DNA of 48,460 nt, taken from Gammaproteobacteria bacterium. Lineage in GTDB: Bacteria; Pseudomonadota; Gammaproteobacteria; HK1. Location: NCBI GenBank assembly GCA_022826505.1, contig JAJDUQ010000268.1, positions 1 through 48,460 on the forward strand. Direction: 5' to 3'. The notes beneath the pieces were generated by a model. That model did no database searches. It saw nothing but the letters and a program-made list of their open reading frames with translations, and was not told the DNA's origin. Each line of letters begins with the position of its first letter. Position 1 is the stretch's first letter. Both the position numbers and the translations under genes were made by a program. This document shows positions 26,610 through 34,310 of this stretch, piece after piece.

Positions 26610-27755
26610 ATGGCCGCTCCACCCGACCGCCCGCCGCCGTTGCCGCACGATGCGGCTTACAAGGCGATGTACCGTCACCGCCAAGCCATCCGGGATCTGT
26701 GCCGCTATCTCGTCACACCGCACGGACCGCTCAGCCCCGAGACCCTCGCCGCCCTCGACTTCTCCACCCTCGCGAAGCTGCCCGCCGAGTGGGTCACCGC
26801 CGACTTCCGCCGCCGCCACGGCGACCAGGTCTGGCGCATCCGCTTCCGCGAGGCGGCCGAAGACGCCGGAGCCGACGCTTGGCTGCTCCTCCTGCTGGAG
26901 TTCCAGTCCCGGGCCGACACCGACATGGCATTGCGGGTGCTCGGCTACGTGGTGGAGCTGTACCGGGACCTCGAAGCGCAGGGGGTGGTGCATCCGGGCA
27001 TGCGCCGCCCCCCGGTGTTGCCGGTGGTCATCCACAACGGTGAGTCGCCGTGGAGCGCGCCGGTGCAGGTGGCGGACTTGATTGCGCTGCCGCGGGTGCC
27101 GGCGCAGGTGCGGCGGGACCTCCGGGCGTTGCAGCCGTCGCAGCGTCTGCACGTGGTTGACTTCTCCCGCCACCGGCAAGAGGATTTGGTGCCGGGCAAC
27201 GTGGTGTCGTTGCAGATCGGGTTCGAGCACGCGGGGCCGTCGGACTACGCTCGGTTGCTGCCGGCGGTGGCGGAGTTGAAGGACGCGGGCTTGCGCCGCA
27301 CGGTGTGGGAGTGGGTGGTGCGCCAGGCGCGACGCGATGGAGTGGACTTGGAGGAGGTGGACGTGGAAGGCACGTACTTTCGTTCGAGGATCGGGGACAA
27401 CTTCAGGCGGGCCACGCAGGCGTGGTTCGCCGAGGGCCGGGCTGAGGGAGTCACCCAAGGTCGTGTCGAGGGCGTCGAGGAGGGTCTTCGGCGCGGGATT
27501 GAGCAAGGCATTCAACGCGGGCTGGAGCAACAACGAGCGCTCCTGATGCGGCAGGTCACGACGAAGTTCGGGGTGGGTGCGTCGGCTCGTGTGGGGCCTG
27601 TGCTCGCGCGCATTGCCGGTCCGGAGTTGCTTGCCGAGGTGGCCGACGGGCTGCTCGCCTCGGCGACGGAGACGGAACTCGTCGCACGGATCGAGGCCGT
27701 CGCAGCGGCGACATCCGCCGGTCCCGACGCGGCGTCGCCGGGTGCCGTCTCGTAG
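26610..27755 (+). CDS. Rpn-family (PD-(D/E)XK) recombination-promoting nuclease
   Basis: Protein of 381 residues of the Rpn/transposase_31 family. The N-terminal PD-(D/E)XK core has Asp in LPHDAAYKAMYRH and the E-x-Q motif in LLLEFQSRADTDMALRVL. A polar middle part follows, then a Gly/Glu/Arg-rich helical stretch (GRAEGVTQGRVEGVEEGLRR, about 275-300). E. coli Rpn proteins are RecA-independent recombination nucleases. The motif residues are intact. A second copy lies 6 kb downstream with a similar tail (AGPDAASPGA versus AGDDAASPQT). Its last codons read, on the other strand, as the remnant of a protease gene. The start at ATG 26610 could also be GTG 26601. Confidence 0.85.
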   Translation: MAAPPDRPPPLPHDAAYKAMYRHRQAIRDLCRYLVTPHGPLSPETLAALDFSTLAKLPAEWVTADFRRRHGDQVWRIRFREAAEDAGADAWLLLLLEFQSRADTDMALRVLGYVVELYRDLEAQGVVHPGMRRPPVLPVVIHNGESPWSAPVQVADLIALPRVPAQVRRDLRALQPSQRLHVVDFSRHRQEDLVPGNVVSLQIGFEHAGPSDYARLLPAVAELKDAGLRRTVWEWVVRQARRDGVDLEEVDVEGTYFRSRIGDNFRRATQAWFAEGRAEGVTQGRVEGVEEGLRRGIEQGIQRGLEQQRALLMRQVTTKFGVGASARVGPVLARIAGPELLAEVADGLLASATETELVARIEAVAAATSAGPDAASPGAVS

Positions 27756-27826
27756 GGAACGGCCGCTCTCTCGCCACCTCGACCACGTTGCCGGCGGCGT
27801 CGAGCACCGAGCTGCCGCTGTTGCCC
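27730..27826 (-). pseudogene. Fossil of a trypsin-like protease tail
   Basis: Leftward, it encodes GNSGSSVLDAAGNVV, nearly the active-site segment GNSGGPVLDAAGNVV of the intact protease gene 1.2 kb upstream. A jump then leads, in another frame, to VPYETAPGD, matching VPYETAPSD near the protease end. About 60 codons between the two pieces are missing. The DNA string GCCGTCTCGTAGGGAAC is shared by both loci. The fossil starts directly after the stop codon of the HEPN-CBS gene and overlaps the 3' end of the Rpn gene on the opposite strand. Confidence 0.75.
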
Positions 27827-28651
27827 TTACGTTTGCTGCGCCTTGAACCTCGGTGCGTAGAGGAGGTCGAACGGGGTCAAAATCCCCAACAGCGTTTTCT
27901 TGTCTTCGCCTTTGATTTCAGCTCCGACCAGGATGGGATACCCTTGCCTGATGTACCTCTCGCATTCTTTTTCATTCACCACGTCGCTCACGATAGCCTC
28001 GGGTTTCACGACGACGGCGCATCGGAGCTTCAATGTCTCTTCCTTCACAGCGCAATCGAGCCGCTGTTGCAGCCTCTCCCTCACGTCGACGCTACCATCG
28101 GACTGCCACAGATACACCGCGATGCCGTGGTCCGAGACGATTTTCCAGCAGCCGTCGATTCGGACCGGCAGGTGCGAGAACGAATGCACCAGCATCTTCT
28201 GCCGGACGAACGCTATCGGCTCCCACGGCTCCGCCGTGATCGGCTCGCGCATCATGTAGTGCTTCGCTTTCCTGCCATCATCTGCCTTGTTCACGAGTGC
28301 GTCCTCCAGCATGACGCCGAGCTGGACGAGATGGACCGCCAGGTTCCGGGCGACGGCACCTTCGTGCATCGCATCATTCCGTGCATGACGGACGAGGTCG
28401 TAGAGCTCGCTTGCGCGAAGCTCCCCCGCGCCGGATGTGGCTGGCCGCCCTTCCAGCGCTCCATGCCTCACCAGCGCCATGATGCAATTCCTGGCCTTGT
28501 CGTTGCCGAGACCCTTGCTCTCCCCCGTAAGGTGCATCGTCAGCCGTTCCAGGACAAACAGCAACTCCTGGTAGTTCTCGGCGTTCGCGAGCACCTTCAG
28601 CCGGGCCTCCCGGAACGCGTTTCGGAAGGTCAACGCACTTTCAGGCGTCAT
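27827..28651 (-). CDS. HEPN-like domain fused to a CBS-domain pair
   Basis: Soluble protein of 274 residues, no signal peptide. The all-helical N-terminal half (about 1-120) holds RNDAMH at 91-96, the R-x4-H motif of HEPN ribonucleases, in the typical setting LYDLVRHARNDAMHEGAVARN. Residues 130-265 look like two CBS modules: VRQKMLVHSFSHLPVRIDG with a following KIVSD, and later GYPILVGAEI with LGILTPFDLL. CBS pairs usually sense adenine nucleotides, so this could be a nucleotide-gated RNase. ATG 28651 has AGGA upstream. It lies 164 bases after the Sel1-protease gene in the same direction, with a fossil of that protease's tail on its other side. Domain calls are by motif; function is inference. 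Confidence 0.65.
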   Translation of the reverse strand: MTPESALTFRNAFREARLKVLANAENYQELLFVLERLTMHLTGESKGLGNDKARNCIMALVRHGALEGRPATSGAGELRASELYDLVRHARNDAMHEGAVARNLAVHLVQLGVMLEDALVNKADDGRKAKHYMMREPITAEPWEPIAFVRQKMLVHSFSHLPVRIDGCWKIVSDHGIAVYLWQSDGSVDVRERLQQRLDCAVKEETLKLRCAVVVKPEAIVSDVVNEKECERYIRQGYPILVGAEIKGEDKKTLLGILTPFDLLYAPRFKAQQT

Positions 28652-28815
28652 TAGTTCCTGTCCTGCAACTCTTCATCCCATGTTCGAAGTGGCACTGGTT
28701 GGATCAGCCGAAGGTGGCGATTCGACATTGAATCCAACCTTTGCGCGCTGCGTCTGCGTCGGATTGCGCTCCACCAATCCCGCACGGCTGGCCGTTCCCT
28801 CGCCCCTGCCGCCTG

Positions 28816-31467
28816 CTACTTCCAGCACTCTACAGGCAAAGTGAACTTCCGGGCCGCGGCGGCGACCTCCGCTGGCGCCAACACCGGATCGGAGGGCGCC
28901 GTCTCGTAGGGAACGCCCTCGGCGTCGAGGAACGCTCTCGCGGTGCCGGCGCTGACTGCGAAGTTCACGTTCTGCGGGATGTCGCCGGTGCTCCGTGCAA
29001 TCTTGATGGCGTCGAGCTTCGCTACCACCACTCCGACCACGTTGCCCGCCGCGTCCAGGACCGGTCCGCCGCTGTTGCCCGGCTGAACCGGCGCGGTGAT
29101 CTGGATGAGGCGGCGATCGTCGCCGGGGCCGGCGAGTGCACTGACGGCTCCGGTGCTCACGTTCGCCTCCGAGGCGAGGAGGCCGCGAAGCGGATAGCCC
29201 ACCACCACGACACTCGCCGCCGGACGGATTCCCCGCCCCTGCCGGAACCTTGCGGCGGCGCGGGACGTTCCCGCCGGCGCCCGAAGAAGTGCGAGATCGC
29301 TCGAACCTTCTCGTGCCATGACCTCGACGGCACCGCCCGGCGGGATACGCACCTCGGTGCATCCCCGCACCACGTGGGCGTTGGTGAGGACATGGCCCTG
29401 ACCGCTGATCCGGAAGCCGGAGCCGCTCGATTCCCGTTCGAGCGTGCGGCCCGTGGGGTCGGGCGTCGGCGCGGGTGTCTGTCCGGCGGCAACGAGGGCA
29501 GCCAGCACCGCGGACTCCAGACGTTCGGAGACCTGGCCGGTGACCGGCAGCCCGGCGTCGGCCTGAAACGCCCGGATGGCGGCCCGGGTCCTGGCGCCGG
29601 GGATGCCGTCCACCGGTCCGGGGTCGTAGCCCAGCCGGCGCAACGCTTGTTGAAGATCGGCGGTGCGATCTCGGGTGCTGTTTGTCCCGGCGTTTGATCC
29701 GCGTGGGATGGGGACTGCAGAGGTCGATGGACGCTGTTCCTGGACCGACGGCTCTGCCGCTGATGCGCCGGGCCGCCACTCCCGAGCCAAGCGTTGTGCC
29801 CTTGCGATCTGAGCCGGCGTCAGCCGCGCCGCGATCCGGTCACGAGAACGGACGGCCTTCTCGCGAAGGTCGGGGTCCGACGACGAGGCGCGGGAGGCGG
29901 CGAGGTTGTACCACTTGTGCGCTTGAACGAAGTCCTGGGGAACGCCGGAGCCGAACTCGTACATCACCCCGAGGTTGTTCTGAGCGGCGGGATGGCTCTG
30001 TTCTGCGGCTCGACGGTACCACCGAAGCGCCTCGGCGTAGTCCTGGGGGACGCCCTCGCCGCTGTCGTACCTGACCCCGAGAATGAACTGCGCGCTGGCG
30101 TGGCCCTGCTCGGCCGCGAGGCGATACCACCGCACCGCCTCGGCGTCGTCCTCTTGGACGCCCTCACCGTTGGCGTACATGGTCCCGAGATTGAACTGCG
30201 CGCGGACGTGGCCCTGCTCGGCAGCCAATCGATACAGACGCACCGCCTCGATGTCATCCTCGGGGAAACCGTCGCCGTTGTCGAGCATGAGCCCAACAGT
30301 GAACTGCGCCTCGGCGTGGCCCTGCTGGATCGCGTCGCGCAGCCACCACCTCGCTTCGTCTGCATCCTTGGGCACGCCCCCGCCCCGGACGTACATCAGC
30401 CCGAGATTGAGCTGGGCGTCGGGGTGGCCCCGCTCGGCGGCGAGCCGATACCAGCGAGCTGCTTCGGTGTCGTCCTCCGGCAGACCTTCGCCGTTGTCGT
30501 ACATGAGCCCGAGATTGAACTGCGCGACAGCGTAGTTCTGCTCGGCACCGAGGCGGAACCAGCGCACCGCCTCGGTATCGTCTTCGGGGACACCCTTGCC
30601 ATGAGCGTACAGGTACCCGAGAGTGAACTGCGCTACGGCGTTACGCTGCTCGACGCCAAGGCGGGCCAGCCGCAACGCCTCCGCGTGGTTTTCCGCGACA
30701 CCCTCGCCCCGGGCATACATGAGCGCGAGACTGGACTGCGCGTCGGCGTTGCCCTGCTCGGCGCCGAGCCGATGCCACCGGGCCGCCTCGGAATCATCCT
30801 CGGGGCCACCAACGCCGTGGGCATACATGAACCCGAGATGGTATTGGGCGACAGCGTTGCCCTGCTCCGCGTGCGCCCGGAACGCCGTGCGTGCCGAGGC
30901 AAGGCCGTCTCCCGTGAGTGCCTCCCATACCTCCTGGATCGTCCCCGTATCGACTATGGGTGGGCCAAGAAAGATCTTCTGGCCGCCTGACAGGCTGCCT
31001 GTCTCGGACAGGTTCTTGAGAAAGCGTTGCGCCCATTCATTACCCTGCTCGGCCGCAAGGCGGAACCACTGCATCGCTTCGGTGTCGTCCTTCGGCACAC
31101 CCTCGCCGTGGGCGTACATGAGTCCGAGCCTCATCTGCGCACCGGCGTGGTCCTGCTCGGCGGCGAGGTGCAACCATTGTGCGGCCTCGGCATCGTCTTC
31201 GGGGACGCAGAAAAGCAGGCACTTGGTGTCTTTGACGTACATTTGCCCGAGAGTGAACTGCGCGACAGCGTTGCCCTGCTCCGCGTGCATTCGGAGCACC
31301 TCGACCGGTTTGCCGTAGAGATGTAGCTGATACGCAGACAGCGTCTCTTCCATCGTCGGCAGTGCCGATGCCGATTGTGTCCCGATCGTTGCGACCAATA
31401 CCGCAACAGCAACGAAGTGATGCGGGACCACCCGATTGACGGTGACGTGCCTTCCAGAGAGCCTCAT
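28816..31467 (-). CDS. Secreted Sel1-repeat / peptidoglycan-binding / trypsin-like protease fusion
   Basis: Large protein of 883 residues. An N-terminal signal sequence ends near ASA (residue 35). About eleven full and one partial Sel1 repeats follow (residues 60-515; unit of about 36 residues, e.g. EQGHVRAQFNLGTMYANGEG). Then comes a Ser/Pro/Ala-rich linker and a peptidoglycan-binding module near 597-652 (LQQALRRLGYDPGPVDGIPG). A serine protease domain lies at about 670-860 with a complete triad: His in LTNAHVV, Asp in SSDLALL and Ser in PGNSGGP. It probably acts in the periplasm, anchored to cell wall, with the repeats recruiting partners. Transcribed toward the HEPN-CBS gene. Target proteins are unknown. 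Confidence 0.85.
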   Translation of the reverse strand: MRLSGRHVTVNRVVPHHFVAVAVLVATIGTQSASALPTMEETLSAYQLHLYGKPVEVLRMHAEQGNAVAQFTLGQMYVKDTKCLLFCVPEDDAEAAQWLHLAAEQDHAGAQMRLGLMYAHGEGVPKDDTEAMQWFRLAAEQGNEWAQRFLKNLSETGSLSGGQKIFLGPPIVDTGTIQEVWEALTGDGLASARTAFRAHAEQGNAVAQYHLGFMYAHGVGGPEDDSEAARWHRLGAEQGNADAQSSLALMYARGEGVAENHAEALRLARLGVEQRNAVAQFTLGYLYAHGKGVPEDDTEAVRWFRLGAEQNYAVAQFNLGLMYDNGEGLPEDDTEAARWYRLAAERGHPDAQLNLGLMYVRGGGVPKDADEARWWLRDAIQQGHAEAQFTVGLMLDNGDGFPEDDIEAVRLYRLAAEQGHVRAQFNLGTMYANGEGVQEDDAEAVRWYRLAAEQGHASAQFILGVRYDSGEGVPQDYAEALRWYRRAAEQSHPAAQNNLGVMYEFGSGVPQDFVQAHKWYNLAASRASSSDPDLREKAVRSRDRIAARLTPAQIARAQRLAREWRPGASAAEPSVQEQRPSTSAVPIPRGSNAGTNSTRDRTADLQQALRRLGYDPGPVDGIPGARTRAAIRAFQADAGLPVTGQVSERLESAVLAALVAAGQTPAPTPDPTGRTLERESSGSGFRISGQGHVLTNAHVVRGCTEVRIPPGGAVEVMAREGSSDLALLRAPAGTSRAAARFRQGRGIRPAASVVVVGYPLRGLLASEANVSTGAVSALAGPGDDRRLIQITAPVQPGNSGGPVLDAAGNVVGVVVAKLDAIKIARSTGDIPQNVNFAVSAGTARAFLDAEGVPYETAPSDPVLAPAEVAAAARKFTLPVECWK
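29930..31330 (-). repeat. Tandem coding repeats of about 108 bp (Sel1 units)
   Basis: Successive units with phrases equivalent to EQGNAVAQ, LGLMYAHGEGVP and EDDTEAVRW recur every 108 bases or so. An interruption of about 55 residues near 30880-31030 splits the array after the third unit. Neighbouring units are similar enough at DNA level to allow slippage or unequal exchange. Confidence 0.8.
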
Positions 31468-31849
31468 TTGCCCGTCAGCCTGTATTTCTCACCAAGGGGA
31501 CACTCGACTGAAGTTTCAGGCACCAGCGGAGTCAAACCGTGTCTTCGGGCAGATTGCTCATCTCGCTCAGGCCGCATTCCCGGATGACGGATGGCGCGTC
31601 GGATCACTCGGCGCTTCGTCGGCATCTCCAGATTGGGCGGTGGCGGCACCTTGGTGTGATCTTTTGCGGCGGGGAACCCGTGGGCTCGCCAACTCGGCTG
31701 GCCGTCGCACGGCCGGACCCTGGCCTTCGGTGTATTCCATCTCATCTCTCATCTTCCTTGTCCGACTTCTTCTGCGCAGACGGCGGATGGACCCTGCGAT
31801 GATACGCACGCCAGAGCCTCAAGCTTCCCACCGTGCCTCCCGTTCTTTC

Positions 31850-32030
31850 TCAGATCACGTTCCTGGGGTTTGCGCCCGAGAGGATGAAGGCGTCGATCAG
31901 GTCGTCGTCCATCTATGGCCGCAGAGCATGATGTAGCAGCCGCCGGCCTCGAGGGCCGAACGCACCATGTCCTTGATCGCATCCTTCTCGGTCAGGACCT
32001 CGCGGCCAGCGGCTTTCGGCCCGATGCTTC
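31850..32030 (-). pseudogene. Frameshifted C-terminal fragment of an unidentified protein
   Basis: Leftward, one frame gives KDAIKDMVRSALEAGGCYIM and a second, entered near 31915, gives MDDDLIDAFILSGANP before a stop. Together they read like the conserved end of an enzyme broken by a frameshift. The style recalls uroporphyrinogen decarboxylase-like proteins, but that is only a guess. No upstream part is present. Confidence 0.35.
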
Positions 32031-32084
32031 CCGCCTTCGACTGGAACTGGCAGAGCCGGGAGGGAAGGAATGGCGTTCGGTACC

Positions 32085-32186
32085 ATGGCGTTGCGAATCC
32101 TCGCCTACACCGCGTTGCTGCATCAGGACCTGCTGCGCACAAGCTCCGACCCGCTTCAGCCGGTGCTCCCACAGAGAGAGAAGTAG
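32085..32186 (+). pseudogene. Fragment of a third Rpn-family nuclease gene
   Basis: This encodes MALRILAYTALLHQDLLRTS followed by SDPLQPVLP and a stop. It closely matches MAVRILAYTALLYQDVLRTS and SDPLPPVLP in the intact nuclease gene about 950 bases downstream. Matching DNA covers only about 90 bases; upstream and downstream of it the nuclease sequence is lost. Confidence 0.8.
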
Positions 32187-32316
32187 CGCCGCTCGCTTCG
32201 CCGCCTTCATGATTCGTCCATGTCTTCGGATCCTGTCAATCGAACTCCGCCAGTCCATCGACCTGCCACCCACTGCACTCGGATGGGCTCGCAGCCGTCG
32301 GCGCAAAGGATTTCGT

Positions 32317-32598
32317 TCAACCGAGCGCGCGCTTCACCGCATGCGGTTCCCGCTCCATGACCCTCAGCAGTGTCCGCGCTGGCCCGGTTGGGCTGCGGCG
32401 CACTTGCTCCCAGTTCTCCAGGGTGCGCTTGCTCACGTTCAGGAACGTCGCCATCTGAGACTGCGACAGCCCGAACTGCTGACGAATGGTCCTCACGTTC
32501 GGCATGGAGAGCTCTCGCCGGCGCAACGCATCGGGATGATCGCGATAGGCTTCGAGTCCTTCGCGAATTTCATCAAGAAGACTTCGCATCCTTGTCAT
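32317..32598 (-). CDS. XRE-family helix-turn-helix, HigA-like orphan antitoxin
   Basis: Small protein of 93 residues. A helix-turn-helix sits at about 33-75 (VRTIRQQFGLSQSQMATFLN, then VSKRTLENWEQ). It ends in RSPTGPARTLLRVMEREP, as in the HigA/YiaG-like antitoxins that follow RelE-type toxins. No toxin gene is found on either side: upstream is 180 bases of non-coding DNA and then the opposing nuclease gene. It is probably the survivor of a toxin-antitoxin pair, lying between an Rpn fragment and an intact Rpn gene. Confidence 0.8.
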   Translation of the reverse strand: MTRMRSLLDEIREGLEAYRDHPDALRRRELSMPNVRTIRQQFGLSQSQMATFLNVSKRTLENWEQVRRSPTGPARTLLRVMEREPHAVKRALG

Positions 32599-32780
32599 GC
32601 GTCAACCCTACAGGTTGTCCACCAGAGCGCGCAAAGCTCCCAGTGAGCCGATGGCCTACACGCGACGGGCTCCAGGGCGCATGTCGGCGGTCTTCGCACA
32701 AGGCATCCTTCAGGGTCTCTGCCGGACGGACAGCACGAGCCGGCAAAGGACACCCCGGCGCCTGTCCCGAGTCCTCCGTC

Positions 32781-33794
32781 ATGCTTCCCCACGACGCCGC
32801 CTGCAAGCTGCTGTTCTCGTTTCCGGCGATGGTGCGCGACCTGCTCGCCGGGTTCTTTCCCCGCGAGTGGGTAGAGGACCTCGACCTCTCCACCTTGGAG
32901 CGCTGGCCCGAGAGTGCCGTCAGCGACGATCTTCGCCAGCGTCATCAGGATCGGGTGTGGCGGGTGCGATGCCGCGACCGGTGGCTCTACGTCCTGGTGC
33001 TGCTCGAGTTCCAGTCCACCGTCGACCACACCATGGCGGTGCGAATTCTCGCCTACACCGCGCTGCTGTATCAGGACGTGCTGCGCACAAGCTCCGACCC
33101 GCTCCCGCCGGTGCTCCCCATCGTGCTCCATCATGGCCGGGAGCGGTGGACTGCCGCGGAGGATGTGGCGGGACTCGCGGCGTCACCCGGAGAGTTCCTC
33201 GCGCCATATCAGCCAGCGCAACGTTACTTTCTGCTGGACGTCGGGGGCTATACTGACTCCCTGCCGGAGGGACGTAATCTGATGGCAGGGCTGATTCGAT
33301 TGGAGCACAGCCGCAGTCCGGAAGAAGTGGAGGCGGTACTCGCAGCATTCGCGCAGTGGCTGTCGGGACCGGAGCACGAAGGGTTGAGGCGGGCGTTCGG
33401 GGAGTGGATGCGGCAGGTGCACGTGCCGGCTCGGCGCCTTGGGAGGGAGTGGCCGGGGCCGAAGGACTGGAGTGAGGACGGGACCATGTTGTACGAGACG
33501 GTGAAGGAGTGGACGGTGCAGTGGCGGGCAGAGGGCCAAGCCGAGGTCATGCGGCGGCAGGCGGCGAGGAAATTCGGTGTGGTGACGGCGGATCGGCTCG
33601 CCGAGGAGCTGGAACGAGTCCGCGACCCCGAGCGGGTGGTCGAGATCGGGGAGTGGCTCATCGAGTGCGAGAGTGGCGAGGAGTTGCTCGACCGGGTGAG
33701 GCGCAAGTGCATGGCCGCGGCCCCGTCGGCCGGAGACGATGCCGCGAGTCCGCAAACTCCGTTCGATCGATCCGAAGGAGTACCCGAAAGATGA
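32781..33794 (+). CDS. Rpn-family (PD-(D/E)XK) recombination-promoting nuclease, second copy
   Basis: Protein of 337 residues in the Rpn/transposase_31 family, starting MLPHDAACKLLFSFPAMV. The E-x-Q motif is in VLVLLEFQSTVDHTMAVRIL and the lysine-side Asp in PHDAACK, so the nuclease core looks complete. It is related to, but clearly divergent from, the copy at 26.6 kb. The stop overlaps the start of the pterin dehydratase gene by four bases (ATGA), and that gene's AAGGAG ribosome-binding site lies inside the nuclease coding end. An accessory gene has thus become fused to a housekeeping gene's expression. Confidence 0.85.
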   Translation: MLPHDAACKLLFSFPAMVRDLLAGFFPREWVEDLDLSTLERWPESAVSDDLRQRHQDRVWRVRCRDRWLYVLVLLEFQSTVDHTMAVRILAYTALLYQDVLRTSSDPLPPVLPIVLHHGRERWTAAEDVAGLAASPGEFLAPYQPAQRYFLLDVGGYTDSLPEGRNLMAGLIRLEHSRSPEEVEAVLAAFAQWLSGPEHEGLRRAFGEWMRQVHVPARRLGREWPGPKDWSEDGTMLYETVKEWTVQWRAEGQAEVMRRQAARKFGVVTADRLAEELERVRDPERVVEIGEWLIECESGEELLDRVRRKCMAAAPSAGDDAASPQTPFDRSEGVPER

Positions 33795-34132
33795 CGACGT
33801 CCACGATTCCCGAATGCGAAGCCTGCCGGCCCGACGCGCAGAAGCTGACCGGCGAAGAGATTGCGCGCTATGTGCGGGAGTTGCCGGAGTGGCGGGTGGA
33901 AACGATCGATCACGTCCCGCAGCTTCACCGCTCCTACAAGGTTCGCAATTTCGCCGAAGCGCTTTCGTTCACGAACCGGGTCGGAGATCTGGCGGAGTCG
34001 ATCGGCCACCACCCGCAGCTCGTGACCGAGTGGGGACGGGTCACCGTCAAGTGGTGGAGCCACAAGATCAAGGGCCTGCACGAACTCGACTTCGCCCTGG
34101 CCAAGCGGTGCGATGCGCTGATCGGGAACTGA
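33791..34132 (+). CDS. phhB: 4a-hydroxytetrahydrobiopterin dehydratase (PCD/DCoH)
   Basis: Small enzyme of 113 residues that dehydrates pterin-4a-carbinolamine, recycling the cofactor of aromatic amino acid hydroxylases. It has the LTGEEIARYVRELPEWRVE start, FAEALSFTNRVGDLAESIGH, the HHPQL active-site histidines and WWSHKIKGLHELDFALAK. AAGGAG lies ten bases before the ATG, inside the Rpn gene. No phenylalanine hydroxylase gene is adjacent; many bacteria have it for other pterin roles. Confidence 0.93.
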   Translation: MTTSTIPECEACRPDAQKLTGEEIARYVRELPEWRVETIDHVPQLHRSYKVRNFAEALSFTNRVGDLAESIGHHPQLVTEWGRVTVKWWSHKIKGLHELDFALAKRCDALIGN

Positions 34133-34310
34133 TTCCGAACCCCGGCGAGCGTCGACCGGGCACTCGCCGGCCATGTTGGTATCGACCCCGGACCGGTCGC
34201 GGCCAAGCGGTGCCGTGCCTTCGGTGCCACCCGGGAGGTGGCCGAGGACCAGGCGTGATTTCCGGCTCCGGTCCCGGCGAGCCTGAATCCGATCCTGCCC
34301 GGTGCTCCGC

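Larger units (their letters stand above)
31468..32316. other. 849-bp scarred stretch without an intact gene
   Basis: It separates the start of the Sel1 protease from an XRE antitoxin gene. It holds two gene fragments (31850-32030 leftward, 32085-32186 rightward). The part next to the protease, 31468-31850, should include its promoter; an open leftward frame there ends exactly on the protease start codon but shows no recognisable domain. Confidence 0.55.

Noticed and set aside
29930..31330. Regular 108-bp repetition resembling a direct-repeat array
   Set aside because: The periodicity is codon-phased and encodes Sel1 units; it is not a CRISPR array.
31464..31745. 93-residue minus-strand frame ending on the protease start codon (ATGA)
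   Set aside because: The overlap looks like coupling, but the protein has no domain, unusual composition, and lies in a stretch full of gene scars; not supported as a gene.
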